Below, one piece after another: positions 1 to 7,780 of a stretch of 46,717 nt of DNA. Each line of letters begins with the position of its first letter. Position 1 is the first letter of the stretch. Source of the DNA: Elusimicrobiaceae bacterium. Its GTDB lineage: Bacteria; Elusimicrobiota; Elusimicrobia; Elusimicrobiales; Elusimicrobiaceae. The stretch lies in assembly GCA_017646765.1 (NCBI GenBank), contig JAGCMD010000028.1, positions 1-46,717 of the forward strand. Reading direction: 5' to 3'. The notes beneath the pieces are model-generated. The model was not told the DNA's origin. It ran no database searches and worked only from the letters and a program-made list of their open reading frames with translations. Made by a program: the position numbers and the translations under genes.

Positions 1-6
1 AACTCA

Positions 7-48
7 TAGGTCCTAAAAATCATCCCGTGTAGGTCCAACGGCCCTCGT
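7..48 (+). promoter_or_regulatory. Possible upstream element with TAGGTCC direct repeats
   Basis: The heptamer TAGGTCC occurs at 7-13 and again at 30-36, before the first gene. The second copy continues into a stretch that partly matches (13 of 19 positions) a motif seen upstream of the genes starting at 29951 and 41604. Its function is unknown. No clear -10 box is visible between here and the start at 116. Confidence 0.25.
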
Positions 49-115
49 TATTTTTTTGTTTCCCACCCATACTAAGAGTGTAAGTAACTAAAATTAACAC
101 AAAGGAGACAGTACT

Positions 116-1183
116 ATGAAACGAGTGGTGTGTATGTTAGTGATGATGTTAATGGCCGCAACGTTCGGCATGGCACAGAAAGCCAAAACAGATGACGCCG
201 GCCTACGGACTATTATTCAAAGAGCTACGGCCAAAGCCGCTATGGAAGCGTCGGAAGAATGGAAGTGGGAAGAGATTTTAGGACTTGCCCAACTGGATCC
301 TTCCGTGGTAGATGTATATACGAACTTTTATAAAAGTGCATTTTTTTTATCCCACGATAATTATGTAGTTGCATGCTACGAGGAAGATACCAAAACTTTC
401 ATCTATGAAAGCACTTGGTTGAAGAGAGCTCTCCGTGTGAGTCGTGACTATGTCTGGAGCCTCTCTGGATCCGAACAACGAGACGTAGAACGAGCGAAAA
501 AGGAAGGGAAATGTAAAAGTTTTGACGAGTTCAAAAGTGCCATCCCGTTGGCCGAACGAAAAGCTAAATTACAACTGCTGCAGAAAAAATTGAAACAGGC
601 ACTGCAACCGTCCAAAATGCAACAGGTACAGAATGAACTGCAACGGATAAAACAACAGATGGAAAATGAGTCCATAGAGGAAAAAGTAGCTAGACAAAAA
701 CGTGCCCATAAAGCAATGTTGCTTAGTCTGTCAATGGCAAACGGACAAGGTGTCCCTCTTAAAGTAGCCGAACAACTTGTTCTAGGGTTTGGTATCACAA
801 ATCTCCCTAGCCCTGAGGAATGGTCCAAAGTATATTATGATCCGGCCAAAAAGATTATTTGGCTTTCTTACCATGAAATACATGGAGGTAACCGTTCTGG
901 AGTCCGCCCATATGATGCAATTGTACCGCTCAAGGTTGTCCTTGATATGGAAAACGGTAAATACGAAAAAGGAAAGTGCCAACAATCCTTTCCCAACGAG
1001 TCCGCTTACTACCAATATAACTTCCCTGACAACATTAACGATTATATGCTTGTATATGATAGAGGTAGAGATGTTAACGGCAGCATAGCAAAATCATTGG
1101 ATCCGGCTTCACAGCTTGTTAACCAATGTAAAAATCTTCTTATAGAAATGAAAATGCTGTTGGAAGAAATTAATAAGGAGTAG
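116..1183 (+). CDS. Secreted protein of unknown function with central coiled coil
   Basis: 355 residues. I do not recognise the family. Residues 1-20 form a signal peptide (K2/R3, then a Met/Leu/Val-rich core, likely cleavage after GMA-Q), so the protein is exported. Residues about 145-195 are rich in Lys, Gln, Leu and Glu and look like an amphipathic coiled coil. The C-terminal half has mixed aromatic and charged character. The start is supported by AAAGGAG about 10 nt upstream. It stands alone, followed after 35 nt by a strong terminator, so it is probably monocistronic. The upstream region holds a direct repeat that may be regulatory. The chance that it is a real gene is high, but its role is open. 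Confidence 0.8.
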   Translation: MKRVVCMLVMMLMAATFGMAQKAKTDDAGLRTIIQRATAKAAMEASEEWKWEEILGLAQLDPSVVDVYTNFYKSAFFLSHDNYVVACYEEDTKTFIYESTWLKRALRVSRDYVWSLSGSEQRDVERAKKEGKCKSFDEFKSAIPLAERKAKLQLLQKKLKQALQPSKMQQVQNELQRIKQQMENESIEEKVARQKRAHKAMLLSLSMANGQGVPLKVAEQLVLGFGITNLPSPEEWSKVYYDPAKKIIWLSYHEIHGGNRSGVRPYDAIVPLKVVLDMENGKYEKGKCQQSFPNESAYYQYNFPDNINDYMLVYDRGRDVNGSIAKSLDPASQLVNQCKNLLIEMKMLLEEINKE

Positions 1184-1218
1184 GTGGCCAAATATTCAGA
1201 TAAAACTTATTTATCCAG

Positions 1219-1249
1219 CACCCCGGGCTAATACCCCGGGGTGTTTTTT
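1219..1249 (+). terminator. Rho-independent terminator after the first gene
   Basis: A perfect 9-bp stem (CACCCCGGG at 1219-1227 with CCCGGGGTG at 1235-1243) and a 7-nt loop are followed by six T residues. The same stem sequence is used again at 9183-9207. Confidence 0.9.
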
Positions 1250-1255
1250 GATATT

Positions 1256-1286
1256 TTGGGCAGAACTCGTATTTTTTATGTACAAT
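1256..1286 (+). promoter_or_regulatory. Probable promoter for the glycosyltransferase pair
   Basis: TACAAT at 1281-1286 is a fair -10 box. TTGGGC at 1256-1261 could be a -35 at a long 19-nt spacing. It lies between the terminator of the first gene and the AAAGGAG ribosome site of the next, so a promoter is expected here. Confidence 0.4.
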
Positions 1287-1320
1287 AGAAAAAAGAACTT
1301 TTTACCAAAGGAGAACAACT

Positions 1321-2331
1321 ATGAATATAACCGTATGTATTGGGGGAAACAAAACTATTTCCGGCGCCAGACTCGGCGCTAAATTGGCCCAATCGTTACA
1401 AGCTCAAGGCAATGAAGTAAATATTTTAGCGCAAAAAGGCAAAGGCGTTATTTGCTCCAATGTATCTTCTAAGGAATACAGCGGACTTACGACCGCCAAA
1501 ACGTTAGCCAACACGTTTACCAAGTCTAACACGTCGGCTGTTATTTCGCTAATGAATTGGCGCGCGTGCGAAGCCGCTGTGTTGGCCAACTGCCCGTTTG
1601 TATACGTGGAATACGAAAATTTCAAAGAAGATAAGAGCCTCAAAAACAAAAAAGAAATTTTGCAAAAAGCCCGCCGCGTAATCGTTATCGGCAACAGCAC
1701 CAAACCGCTCAACAAAAAAATATATAGTTCCAATGCCGTGCGCGTAAACGAACCGGCCGTATGGGTGGAACATTTTGCTTCCAACAAACCAGCTTGTTTC
1801 AAAAAACAAAATAACATTTTGGCCGTCGGCTCGTTCACCAAAGACAGCGGGTTTGATTCGCTGCTTAAAACCTGGGCGCGCTTGGCCCCGGCGCACCAAA
1901 CGTGGCACTTGACGATCGTCGGTGACGGCGCGCAAAAAGCTGCTTTCAGCCGCTTTATTACCAAAAATCATTTGGAAGCCAGCACCGAAATCGTTTCTTC
2001 CCAAAGCGACGTGTACAACTATATGTGCAACGCCGATATCTTTGCGTATCCGACGTTAGATTCGTCCGTCTCTGACATCTTGTTGGACGCCATGGCCAGC
2101 AAATTGCCGTGTGTGGCGTGGGAATCGGCTGCCGCCACGTCGTTAATTAAAAACGGCGTCAACGGCGTAGTGGTAAATTCCAATGACAAAGAACCGTTTA
2201 CCTCGGCGTTGGATGACATGATGGTCAACTGGGGCAAACGTGTGGAAATGGCCGTTCAAGCCAGCAAACTCAAAGACCAATATTCCTTTGATACGTTTGT
2301 CAAAGCCGTGTCCGAAAAACTTACCAAATAA
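1321..2331 (+). CDS. GT4-type glycosyltransferase, atypical active-site motif
   Basis: 336 residues, a two-domain GT-B glycosyltransferase. The N-terminal Rossmann half has a glycine-rich loop (GGNKTISGARLG, about 8-19). The C-terminal half holds the nucleotide-sugar site, with FAYPTLDSS followed by LLDAMASKLPCVAW. In GT4 enzymes this second stretch carries the E-x7-E pair. Here the first Glu is replaced by Ser and the second by Asp, so donor binding or catalysis may differ. It is preceded by AAAGGAG and lies 12 nt before a second, canonical GT4 gene, so the two probably act in one glycan assembly step (lipopolysaccharide or another surface glycan). The acceptor and donor cannot be read from the sequence. 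Confidence 0.8.
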   Translation: MNITVCIGGNKTISGARLGAKLAQSLQAQGNEVNILAQKGKGVICSNVSSKEYSGLTTAKTLANTFTKSNTSAVISLMNWRACEAAVLANCPFVYVEYENFKEDKSLKNKKEILQKARRVIVIGNSTKPLNKKIYSSNAVRVNEPAVWVEHFASNKPACFKKQNNILAVGSFTKDSGFDSLLKTWARLAPAHQTWHLTIVGDGAQKAAFSRFITKNHLEASTEIVSSQSDVYNYMCNADIFAYPTLDSSVSDILLDAMASKLPCVAWESAAATSLIKNGVNGVVVNSNDKEPFTSALDDMMVNWGKRVEMAVQASKLKDQYSFDTFVKAVSEKLTK

Positions 2332-2343
2332 GAAGGCCTAACG

Positions 2344-3426
2344 GTGCGTATCACGTGTGTAATCGGTACGTTGGGCAGCGGCGGCGCGGAGCGTATGATG
2401 ACGTATCTGTGCGAAGGATTAGCCGCCCGCGGCCACCAAGTAACACTGCTTACACTGGATGATTCGGTACCTGATTTTTATACGCTGCCCGCGTCTGTGA
2501 CGCGGGCGCGCGTGCATCTGCCCGCCTTCCGCGCCGCCGGTATATTAGGTAGTATTCCTCGTTTAATCAAATTAACCCGCGCGGTTCAAAAAACCCGTCC
2601 GCAGGTGCTCATTAGTTTTATGACCGTAACGGTCATTTGTTCTTGCCTGTTCTTACGAGTGCCTGTCGTTTATGCCGACCATTTAGATGTGCGCCATTGG
2701 GTTTATTCGCGCAAGTGGGAAATTTTACGTAATTATTTGCTACGCTTTGCATGTGTGGTAACGGTGCTTTCCGAGCGCGACTTGGAGTTTATCCGTGAGC
2801 ATCACCCGCGTTGGCATGCGCAAGTGGTGTATAACCCGGCGTTGATACCCGATAACATCCCCGCAGCGCGGCCCGAGTTTCTAAAACCGGGCGTAAATTA
2901 TGTGCTTGCGGTGGGGCGTCTGAACCCGCAGAAAGGGTTTGATAGATTACTTGCGGCATGGGGCCGGTTAGGCCCGGTACGTGTGGGGTGGCGGTTGGCC
3001 ATTGTCGGCGGCGGTGGGGAAGAAAACACTTTGAAAGCGCAAGCCGAAAAATTAGGCATTAGCGGAACGGTTGATTTTGTGCCGCCGCAGAAAGAAATTT
3101 TTTCGGCGTATAAACACGCGCAGATTTTTGCTATGTCTTCTCGTGCGGAAGGTTTCCCGCTTGTGTTGTTGGAAGCGATGGCGTGCGGACTGCCGGCGGT
3201 CAGTTTTAATTGTACCGGCCCGGATGTGATTATCCGCGACGGTGTAGACGGAGTTTTGGTGGAACAAGATAACGTGCCTGCGTTTACCGCCGCGCTTGGC
3301 GAGCTTATACGGGAAACGCAAAAACGTCAACAGTTAGGAGCGCGCGCTCCGGAAGTATTACAGCGTTTTTCACTGAAAAATTATTTGGATGCGTACGAAG
3401 AATTGTGCCACCAAGCTATCAGGTAG
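2344..3426 (+). CDS. GT4-family glycosyltransferase
   Basis: 360 residues, starting at GTG with AAGG seven bases upstream. It is a classic GT-B fold enzyme. The N-terminal GTLGSGGAERM loop (about 8-18) is the acceptor-side signature. In the C-terminal half, VGRLNPQKGFD is the phosphate-binding region, and EGFPLVLLE followed by AMACGLP is the complete E-x7-E nucleotide-sugar motif. It resembles enzymes that add hexoses or N-acetylhexosamines to lipid-linked glycans. It is co-transcribed with the preceding atypical glycosyltransferase and ends 2 nt from the convergent flippase gene, so all three genes may serve cell-envelope glycan synthesis. No terminator is visible in the 2-nt gap. Confidence 0.88.
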   Translation: MRITCVIGTLGSGGAERMMTYLCEGLAARGHQVTLLTLDDSVPDFYTLPASVTRARVHLPAFRAAGILGSIPRLIKLTRAVQKTRPQVLISFMTVTVICSCLFLRVPVVYADHLDVRHWVYSRKWEILRNYLLRFACVVTVLSERDLEFIREHHPRWHAQVVYNPALIPDNIPAARPEFLKPGVNYVLAVGRLNPQKGFDRLLAAWGRLGPVRVGWRLAIVGGGGEENTLKAQAEKLGISGTVDFVPPQKEIFSAYKHAQIFAMSSRAEGFPLVLLEAMACGLPAVSFNCTGPDVIIRDGVDGVLVEQDNVPAFTAALGELIRETQKRQQLGARAPEVLQRFSLKNYLDAYEELCHQAIR

Positions 3427-3428
3427 AT

Positions 3429-4949
3429 TTAAACGGTCTGCCGGGAAATGGCGGTACGTAGAAAGCGTTGTAAGTCCCCGCTGTAATGGGATAGCGCGGT
3501 TAAAGTAGCTATAAATATTACTCCGTTTACAAGAACCAACCCCCAAGGATTTTTACCGGCTATATACCATGTATATATCGCACAAGGCAGGAGTGATACA
3601 ATGTTAAGAGACACCAACCGGCCTGCGTCTAACAGGGATGTGCGCGTTGCGAGCCACGGTGTAAATTTCTGCAGAAAAATCACGTTAATAATAAACCCTA
3701 CAATTCCCCAAAGTAACTGCATATAAGGATACGCAAACGGCCCGGCTGTTTTAACCGCCCAAGGCAACGTGACGATAAATAATACATTGCCAATTAACGT
3801 GTAGGGAAGGAATTCTTTTATTTTTCGCACCGCAATTACCACATTGTTTTGCAAGGCACAAGGTCCTAAAAGTAACATAATGGCCAATAGCGGACGCAAA
3901 AAAGCAGATGTGTTTTGCACATCTAACGCGGTAAAAGCGCCGCGTTTAAAGAAGATGGTAACAATTTCCGGCGCGTAGAAGATGGAAAACACCGTTAGCG
4001 GTGCCAGCAAAAAACACAAGAAATGGTGCGCCTGCAAATAATCTGCATTAAAGGCTTCTTTTTGTTCGTTGGCAATCCGTTCGGTTAGCCCGATTTTGGC
4101 CACGTTCGCCAGGCGTAACGTAAAGACTTCGTTGGCCGATTCGGAAAGTTGCTTGGCGTAGTTCAACGCGCTTACGATACCGGCGGAAAGCCCGCTGAGC
4201 AAATACAAAGGCAAAAAACCGCTGATGAGTACGACGATTTCAATGAGCTGGTTACTAAACGCATTTTGAGCAAAAGTAGTACTGTGCCACCATTGGCCGC
4301 GGGTAAGCTGCCAGCCCAGTTCGTTTCGCATGGCCCGGCTAAATAACAAAATTTGAATTACGTGCGCTAACGCAAAACCGTACATCATGCTTATAATACC
4401 GCACCGACGGCCCAATAGAGCTAAAAACAGCAGCGGTAAAGCGGCGTTTAGCGGCGTAAGCAACGCCGTAGCAAAGCGTTTGTACATTTCCAATACGGCC
4501 AACTGGTAGGATGATAAAATTTGTAAACCTAAAAGGATAAACCCCCAGGTAATTAAAGATTTTTGCGCGATTAAAAAATCAACCGGAAACCGGGAGAATA
4601 AACGAATGGTTTGCAACGGAAAAAAGATTCCTATAAGTATAAAGCATAAAGCCAGGGCACTGTAAAAATACAAAAACCCGTTGAGTAACGGTCGTCCGGA
4701 CAGCGGTGTTTTAGCTTCCGACGTCATAGCTTGCGGGATAATAACAGCCGCGTTAAACCGTTGTAAAAAATATAAGCCGACGCCAATCATAAGTATCAGA
4801 AAGAAATATAAATCGGTGGCGTGTCCGGCACCGAAGTATGCCGCTATGAGCAGTGCATTGGCAAACGACAATATTTTCCACAAAGCGGTGGCCCCTACAG
4901 CCAGGGCGGCACCTTTTCGGTAAGAAGTGGGCTTAAAAAAGAATCTCAT
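3429..4949 (-). CDS. murJ: MurJ/MviN-type lipid II flippase
   Basis: 506 residues with about 12-14 hydrophobic helices, a length typical of MurJ (MOP superfamily). MurJ flips the lipid-linked peptidoglycan precursor across the inner membrane. The N-terminal stretch (GATALWKILSFANALLIAAYFG, GHATDLYFF) matches the family pattern of a first helix followed by the A-x-D-x-(Y/F) segment. Because it faces two glycosyltransferases, a flippase for another lipid-linked glycan is the main alternative. The ATG at 4949 has no Shine-Dalgarno sequence. Instead an exact TATAAT ends 7 nt upstream, so the mRNA is probably leaderless. It is divergent from gatB with only 34 nt between the starts. Confidence 0.82.
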   Translation of the reverse strand: MRFFFKPTSYRKGAALAVGATALWKILSFANALLIAAYFGAGHATDLYFFLILMIGVGLYFLQRFNAAVIIPQAMTSEAKTPLSGRPLLNGFLYFYSALALCFILIGIFFPLQTIRLFSRFPVDFLIAQKSLITWGFILLGLQILSSYQLAVLEMYKRFATALLTPLNAALPLLFLALLGRRCGIISMMYGFALAHVIQILLFSRAMRNELGWQLTRGQWWHSTTFAQNAFSNQLIEIVVLISGFLPLYLLSGLSAGIVSALNYAKQLSESANEVFTLRLANVAKIGLTERIANEQKEAFNADYLQAHHFLCFLLAPLTVFSIFYAPEIVTIFFKRGAFTALDVQNTSAFLRPLLAIMLLLGPCALQNNVVIAVRKIKEFLPYTLIGNVLFIVTLPWAVKTAGPFAYPYMQLLWGIVGFIINVIFLQKFTPWLATRTSLLDAGRLVSLNIVSLLPCAIYTWYIAGKNPWGLVLVNGVIFIATLTALSHYSGDLQRFLRTAISRQTV

Positions 4950-4956
4950 ATTTGAT

Positions 4957-4962
4957 ATTATA
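4957..4962 (-). promoter_or_regulatory. -10 box of murJ, leaderless start
   Basis: TATAAT on the minus strand is followed by 7 nt (ATCAAAT) and the murJ ATG. Transcription would begin at or next to the start codon. No good -35 is seen at normal spacing. Confidence 0.55.
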
Positions 4963-4983
4963 GTAATTTAGGAGAAGATTATT

Positions 4984-6429
4984 GTGACAACTCAATTTGA
5001 ACCTGTTATCGGACTGGAAATCCACGTTCAGCTGGCCAGCAAAACCAAACTGTTTTGCACGTGCCCAAACGGTGTGGGAGAAGATACAAAACCCAACACC
5101 GCTGTCTGCCCGGTTTGTTTGGGCCATCCCGGTGTGATGCCGGTGCTGACCGAAGGCGCGTTAGAACTGGCCGTGCGCGCCGGCCTCGGGCTTAATTGCG
5201 AAACGAAAAAGTATTCGTCCTTTTCGCGCAAACATTATTTCTATCCCGATTTGCCTAAGGGTTACCAAATTACGCAGTTTGATGAGCCTATCAACGGGGC
5301 AGGTTATGTGGAAATTACCTTTGGTCCCAAAGATAATTTGCAAAAGAAGAAAATCGGTATTCACCATGCCCACCTGGAGGAAGATGCGGCGAAATCTTCG
5401 CACTTTGCGGACTATTCCTTAGTAGATTATAACCGTTCCGGCAGCCCGCTCTTGGAAATTGTGTCCATGCCGGATATGCGCTCGCCCGATGAGGCGTATG
5501 CGTATTTGACGGAAATCAAACGCATTATGCGTTGGGTGGGAGCTTCCAACTGCGATATGGAAAAAGGTGAGTTGCGCGTGGATGTAAACGTTTCTTTACG
5601 CCCGGTGGGACAAGAAAAATTCGGCACGCGCACGGAACTCAAAAATTTAAACTCGTTTAAGGCAGTGCGCGACGCGCTGATTTATGAAATCAACCGCCAG
5701 ACCGAAGTATTAAACGCCGGCGGCGAAGTAAAACAAGAAACGCGTTTGTGGGATAAAGTGGAGTGTGTGTCCAAGCCCATGCGTTCTAAAGAAGATTCCT
5801 TAGACTACCGCTATTTCCCGGAGCCGGACTTGCCCCCGGTAGTTTTGACGGAGGAGTGGCTCGCTCGCGTCAAAGCACAAATGCCGGAAATGCCGGCTAG
5901 CAAAGAGGCACGCTTTATGAAGGCGGGCTTATCGGCTTACGATGCGGGCGTACTTACCAGTTCACGGGAACTTGCCGACTATTTTGAAACGGTTACCCAA
6001 AGCGGTAAAGTATCCTTAAAGACGGCTTCTAACTGGATACAAACCGATCTTTTAGGGATGCTCCATGCCCAGAAAAAGGAAATTGAAGATTCTCCTATTT
6101 CTGCCGCGCAACTGGCCGAACTGTTGGAATTTGCCGAAAGCGGTAAAATCAACCGCAAGCAAGCGCGTGAAGTATTTGACGAAATTTACGCGCACGGCGG
6201 TAAAGCGGCGGATATTATCGCCAAGCGCGGTATGGTGCAAGTAAGCGACGAAGGGCAACTGGAAGCTTGGGCCAAAGAGGCGATGGCCGCTAACCCTAAA
6301 GCGGTGGCCGATTACCAAAAAGGAAATAAAGCCGCTATCGGTGCGCTGGTGGGCGGAGTCATGAAACTGAGTAAAGGCAAAGCCAACCCCAAAATTATCA
6401 GCCAATTGCTTGCCAAATTGCTGGGTTGA
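4984..6429 (+). CDS. gatB: Asp-tRNA(Asn)/Glu-tRNA(Gln) amidotransferase subunit B
   Basis: 481 residues, the normal GatB length. GatB is the kinase and tRNA-binding subunit of GatCAB, which converts mischarged Glu-tRNA(Gln) and Asp-tRNA(Asn) to the amidated forms. Visible signatures are the N-terminal GLEIHVQL, the zinc-type CPVCLGHPGVMPV region, KHYFYPDLPKGYQI near residue 80, and DYNRSGSPLLEIV. The C-terminal YqeY-like tail domain ends in GGVMKLSKGKANP. The start is GTG, supported by AGGAG about 9 nt upstream. gatA and gatC are not in this window. It lies directly before pal, cpoB and tolB, but a separate promoter follows it, so it may be transcribed independently. Confidence 0.97.
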   Translation: MTTQFEPVIGLEIHVQLASKTKLFCTCPNGVGEDTKPNTAVCPVCLGHPGVMPVLTEGALELAVRAGLGLNCETKKYSSFSRKHYFYPDLPKGYQITQFDEPINGAGYVEITFGPKDNLQKKKIGIHHAHLEEDAAKSSHFADYSLVDYNRSGSPLLEIVSMPDMRSPDEAYAYLTEIKRIMRWVGASNCDMEKGELRVDVNVSLRPVGQEKFGTRTELKNLNSFKAVRDALIYEINRQTEVLNAGGEVKQETRLWDKVECVSKPMRSKEDSLDYRYFPEPDLPPVVLTEEWLARVKAQMPEMPASKEARFMKAGLSAYDAGVLTSSRELADYFETVTQSGKVSLKTASNWIQTDLLGMLHAQKKEIEDSPISAAQLAELLEFAESGKINRKQAREVFDEIYAHGGKAADIIAKRGMVQVSDEGQLEAWAKEAMAANPKAVADYQKGNKAAIGALVGGVMKLSKGKANPKIISQLLAKLLG

Positions 6430-6462
6430 TAAAATCTACTATAAAAATGGAAGGATTGAACG

Positions 6463-6492
6463 TTGACCGATACGGGTAAAAGTTGCTATGAT
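6463..6492 (+). promoter_or_regulatory. Promoter of the pal-cpoB-tolB operon
   Basis: TTGACC (6463-6468), an 18-nt spacer and TATGAT (6487-6492) form a good sigma-70-type promoter. TGC just before the -10 adds an extended -10 element. The expected leader is about 30 nt, with a GGAG site before the pal ATG. Confidence 0.6.
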
Positions 6493-6530
6493 TAGTATTG
6501 TAGAAGTAAAAATCTAAAACGGAGAAAGAC

Positions 6531-7052
6531 ATGAAAAACTTACTGAAAGTTGTTTTAGTTTTCGCATTGGCTGCCGGTTTAACCGCCTGCAAAAAGAACG
6601 TTAAAGACGATGCCAATGCCGACCTCACCGCCGGTGCCAATGCCGGTACCGAAATGGTGTTAGAAGAAACCAGCATTGAACAAACCACCGCTGTTCCGGC
6701 GCAAGAAATTGCCTTGGGCGCTGTGTACTTCTCGCTGGATAAAGCTGCTTTATCTGCGGATGCCCGCAAAATTGTAGAAGCCAATGCGCAAGCTATCAAA
6801 TCTGCTGCGACGATGGCCTCTTACCGGGTAATCGTAGAAGGTAACTGCGACGATAGAGGCACGACCGCTTACAACATTGCCTTGGGGCAAAAACGCGCCG
6901 AAGAACTCAAAGCCAACTATGTGCGCTTGGGTATCCCGGCTGCTAACATTGAAACGGTTTCTTACGGGAAAGAAAAACCCGTCTGCACGGAAGCCACGCA
7001 AGCCTGCTGGGCCAAAAACCGCCGCGCGGATACGCTTCTTAGCGTAAGATAA
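6531..7052 (+). CDS. pal: Peptidoglycan-associated lipoprotein Pal
   Basis: 173 residues. The lipobox LTAC gives lipidated Cys20. Residues about 60-173 form the OmpA C-terminal-like domain that binds diaminopimelate in peptidoglycan, with the family pattern VEGNCDDRGT (about 103-112), Y-N-I-A-L-G-Q-K-R-A and a conserved NRRAD near the C-terminus. Pal anchors the outer membrane to the cell wall and is the partner of TolB, encoded two genes downstream. Two extra cysteines (VCTEATQACW) near the end could form a disulfide, as is seen in many Pal proteins outside the gammaproteobacteria. It is first in the operon with cpoB and tolB. Confidence 0.95.
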   Translation: MKNLLKVVLVFALAAGLTACKKNVKDDANADLTAGANAGTEMVLEETSIEQTTAVPAQEIALGAVYFSLDKAALSADARKIVEANAQAIKSAATMASYRVIVEGNCDDRGTTAYNIALGQKRAEELKANYVRLGIPAANIETVSYGKEKPVCTEATQACWAKNRRADTLLSVR

Positions 7053-7080
7053 GCTGTTTTGGCAAGGAGCCCGAACGTAC

Positions 7081-7764
7081 ATGAAAAACATTACTAAACT
7101 TATTTTTATGGTCGGTTCGGGCTTTTTGCTGTCCGGCTGTGTAGCTAGTCAGAACGATATTAGTACACTTAAATTACAACTCCAGGAACTTAACCGCACC
7201 ATCGTCCAAATGCAGGCCAACCAAGCCGAACTGGCCGGCAAAATGGATGAACTTAATCAAAATTTATCGGTGTCTAACGAGAACTTATCCCAAATGGATG
7301 AGCAGCTCTCTAAATTTTCCGCTAAACTGGACGATTTGTCTGCGGCCGTAGCCCGGCCGGAACCGCAAGCTCCGCAGCAACCGGCGGCACTTCTTCCTTC
7401 CGATTTATTTGCCGAAGCGAAAAATCATCTGGACAAAGGCGCCTACGAGCCGGCCGCTACCGGATTTAAACTGTATCTTTCTAAATACCCCGAAGCGGAA
7501 AATGCCGACCAAGCCTATTTGTTTATGGGGGATGCGTACAGTGCGTTAGCAAATCATAAAAGTGCGGCTGTAGCGTATGCCAAGCTTTTGCAACAATTTC
7601 CAAAAAGCAAGCTGGTTCCCGCGGCCCGGCTTAAATATGCCCGCAACATTTTGCCGCTGGGTAAAACCGACGAGGCCAAACGGTATTTCAATTCTATCGT
7701 GCGGGAATTTGCCTCTTCGCCGGAAGCTAAACAAGCCAAAGCGGAATTAGCGAAATTAAAATAA
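7081..7764 (+). CDS. cpoB: Cell division coordinator CpoB / YbgF-like lipoprotein
   Basis: 227 residues. Unlike E. coli CpoB it is a lipoprotein, with lipobox LSGC and Cys20. Residues about 25-95 are a Gln/Leu-rich trimerising coiled coil, followed by an Ala/Pro linker and a C-terminal TPR domain (about 108-227) with YbgF-type repeats (LFAEAKNHLDKGAYEPA, AYLFMGDAYSALANHKSA). CpoB links the Tol-Pal machine to peptidoglycan synthesis in the periplasm. Its place between pal and tolB supports the assignment. tolQ, tolR and tolA are not in this window. Confidence 0.9.
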   Translation: MKNITKLIFMVGSGFLLSGCVASQNDISTLKLQLQELNRTIVQMQANQAELAGKMDELNQNLSVSNENLSQMDEQLSKFSAKLDDLSAAVARPEPQAPQQPAALLPSDLFAEAKNHLDKGAYEPAATGFKLYLSKYPEAENADQAYLFMGDAYSALANHKSAAVAYAKLLQQFPKSKLVPAARLKYARNILPLGKTDEAKRYFNSIVREFASSPEAKQAKAELAKLK

Positions 7765-7780
7765 TCTTGCAGGAGATTTC

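Noticed and set aside
1-115. Possible riboswitch upstream of the first gene
   Set aside because: No known riboswitch core could be recognised. Only a heptamer direct repeat is visible.
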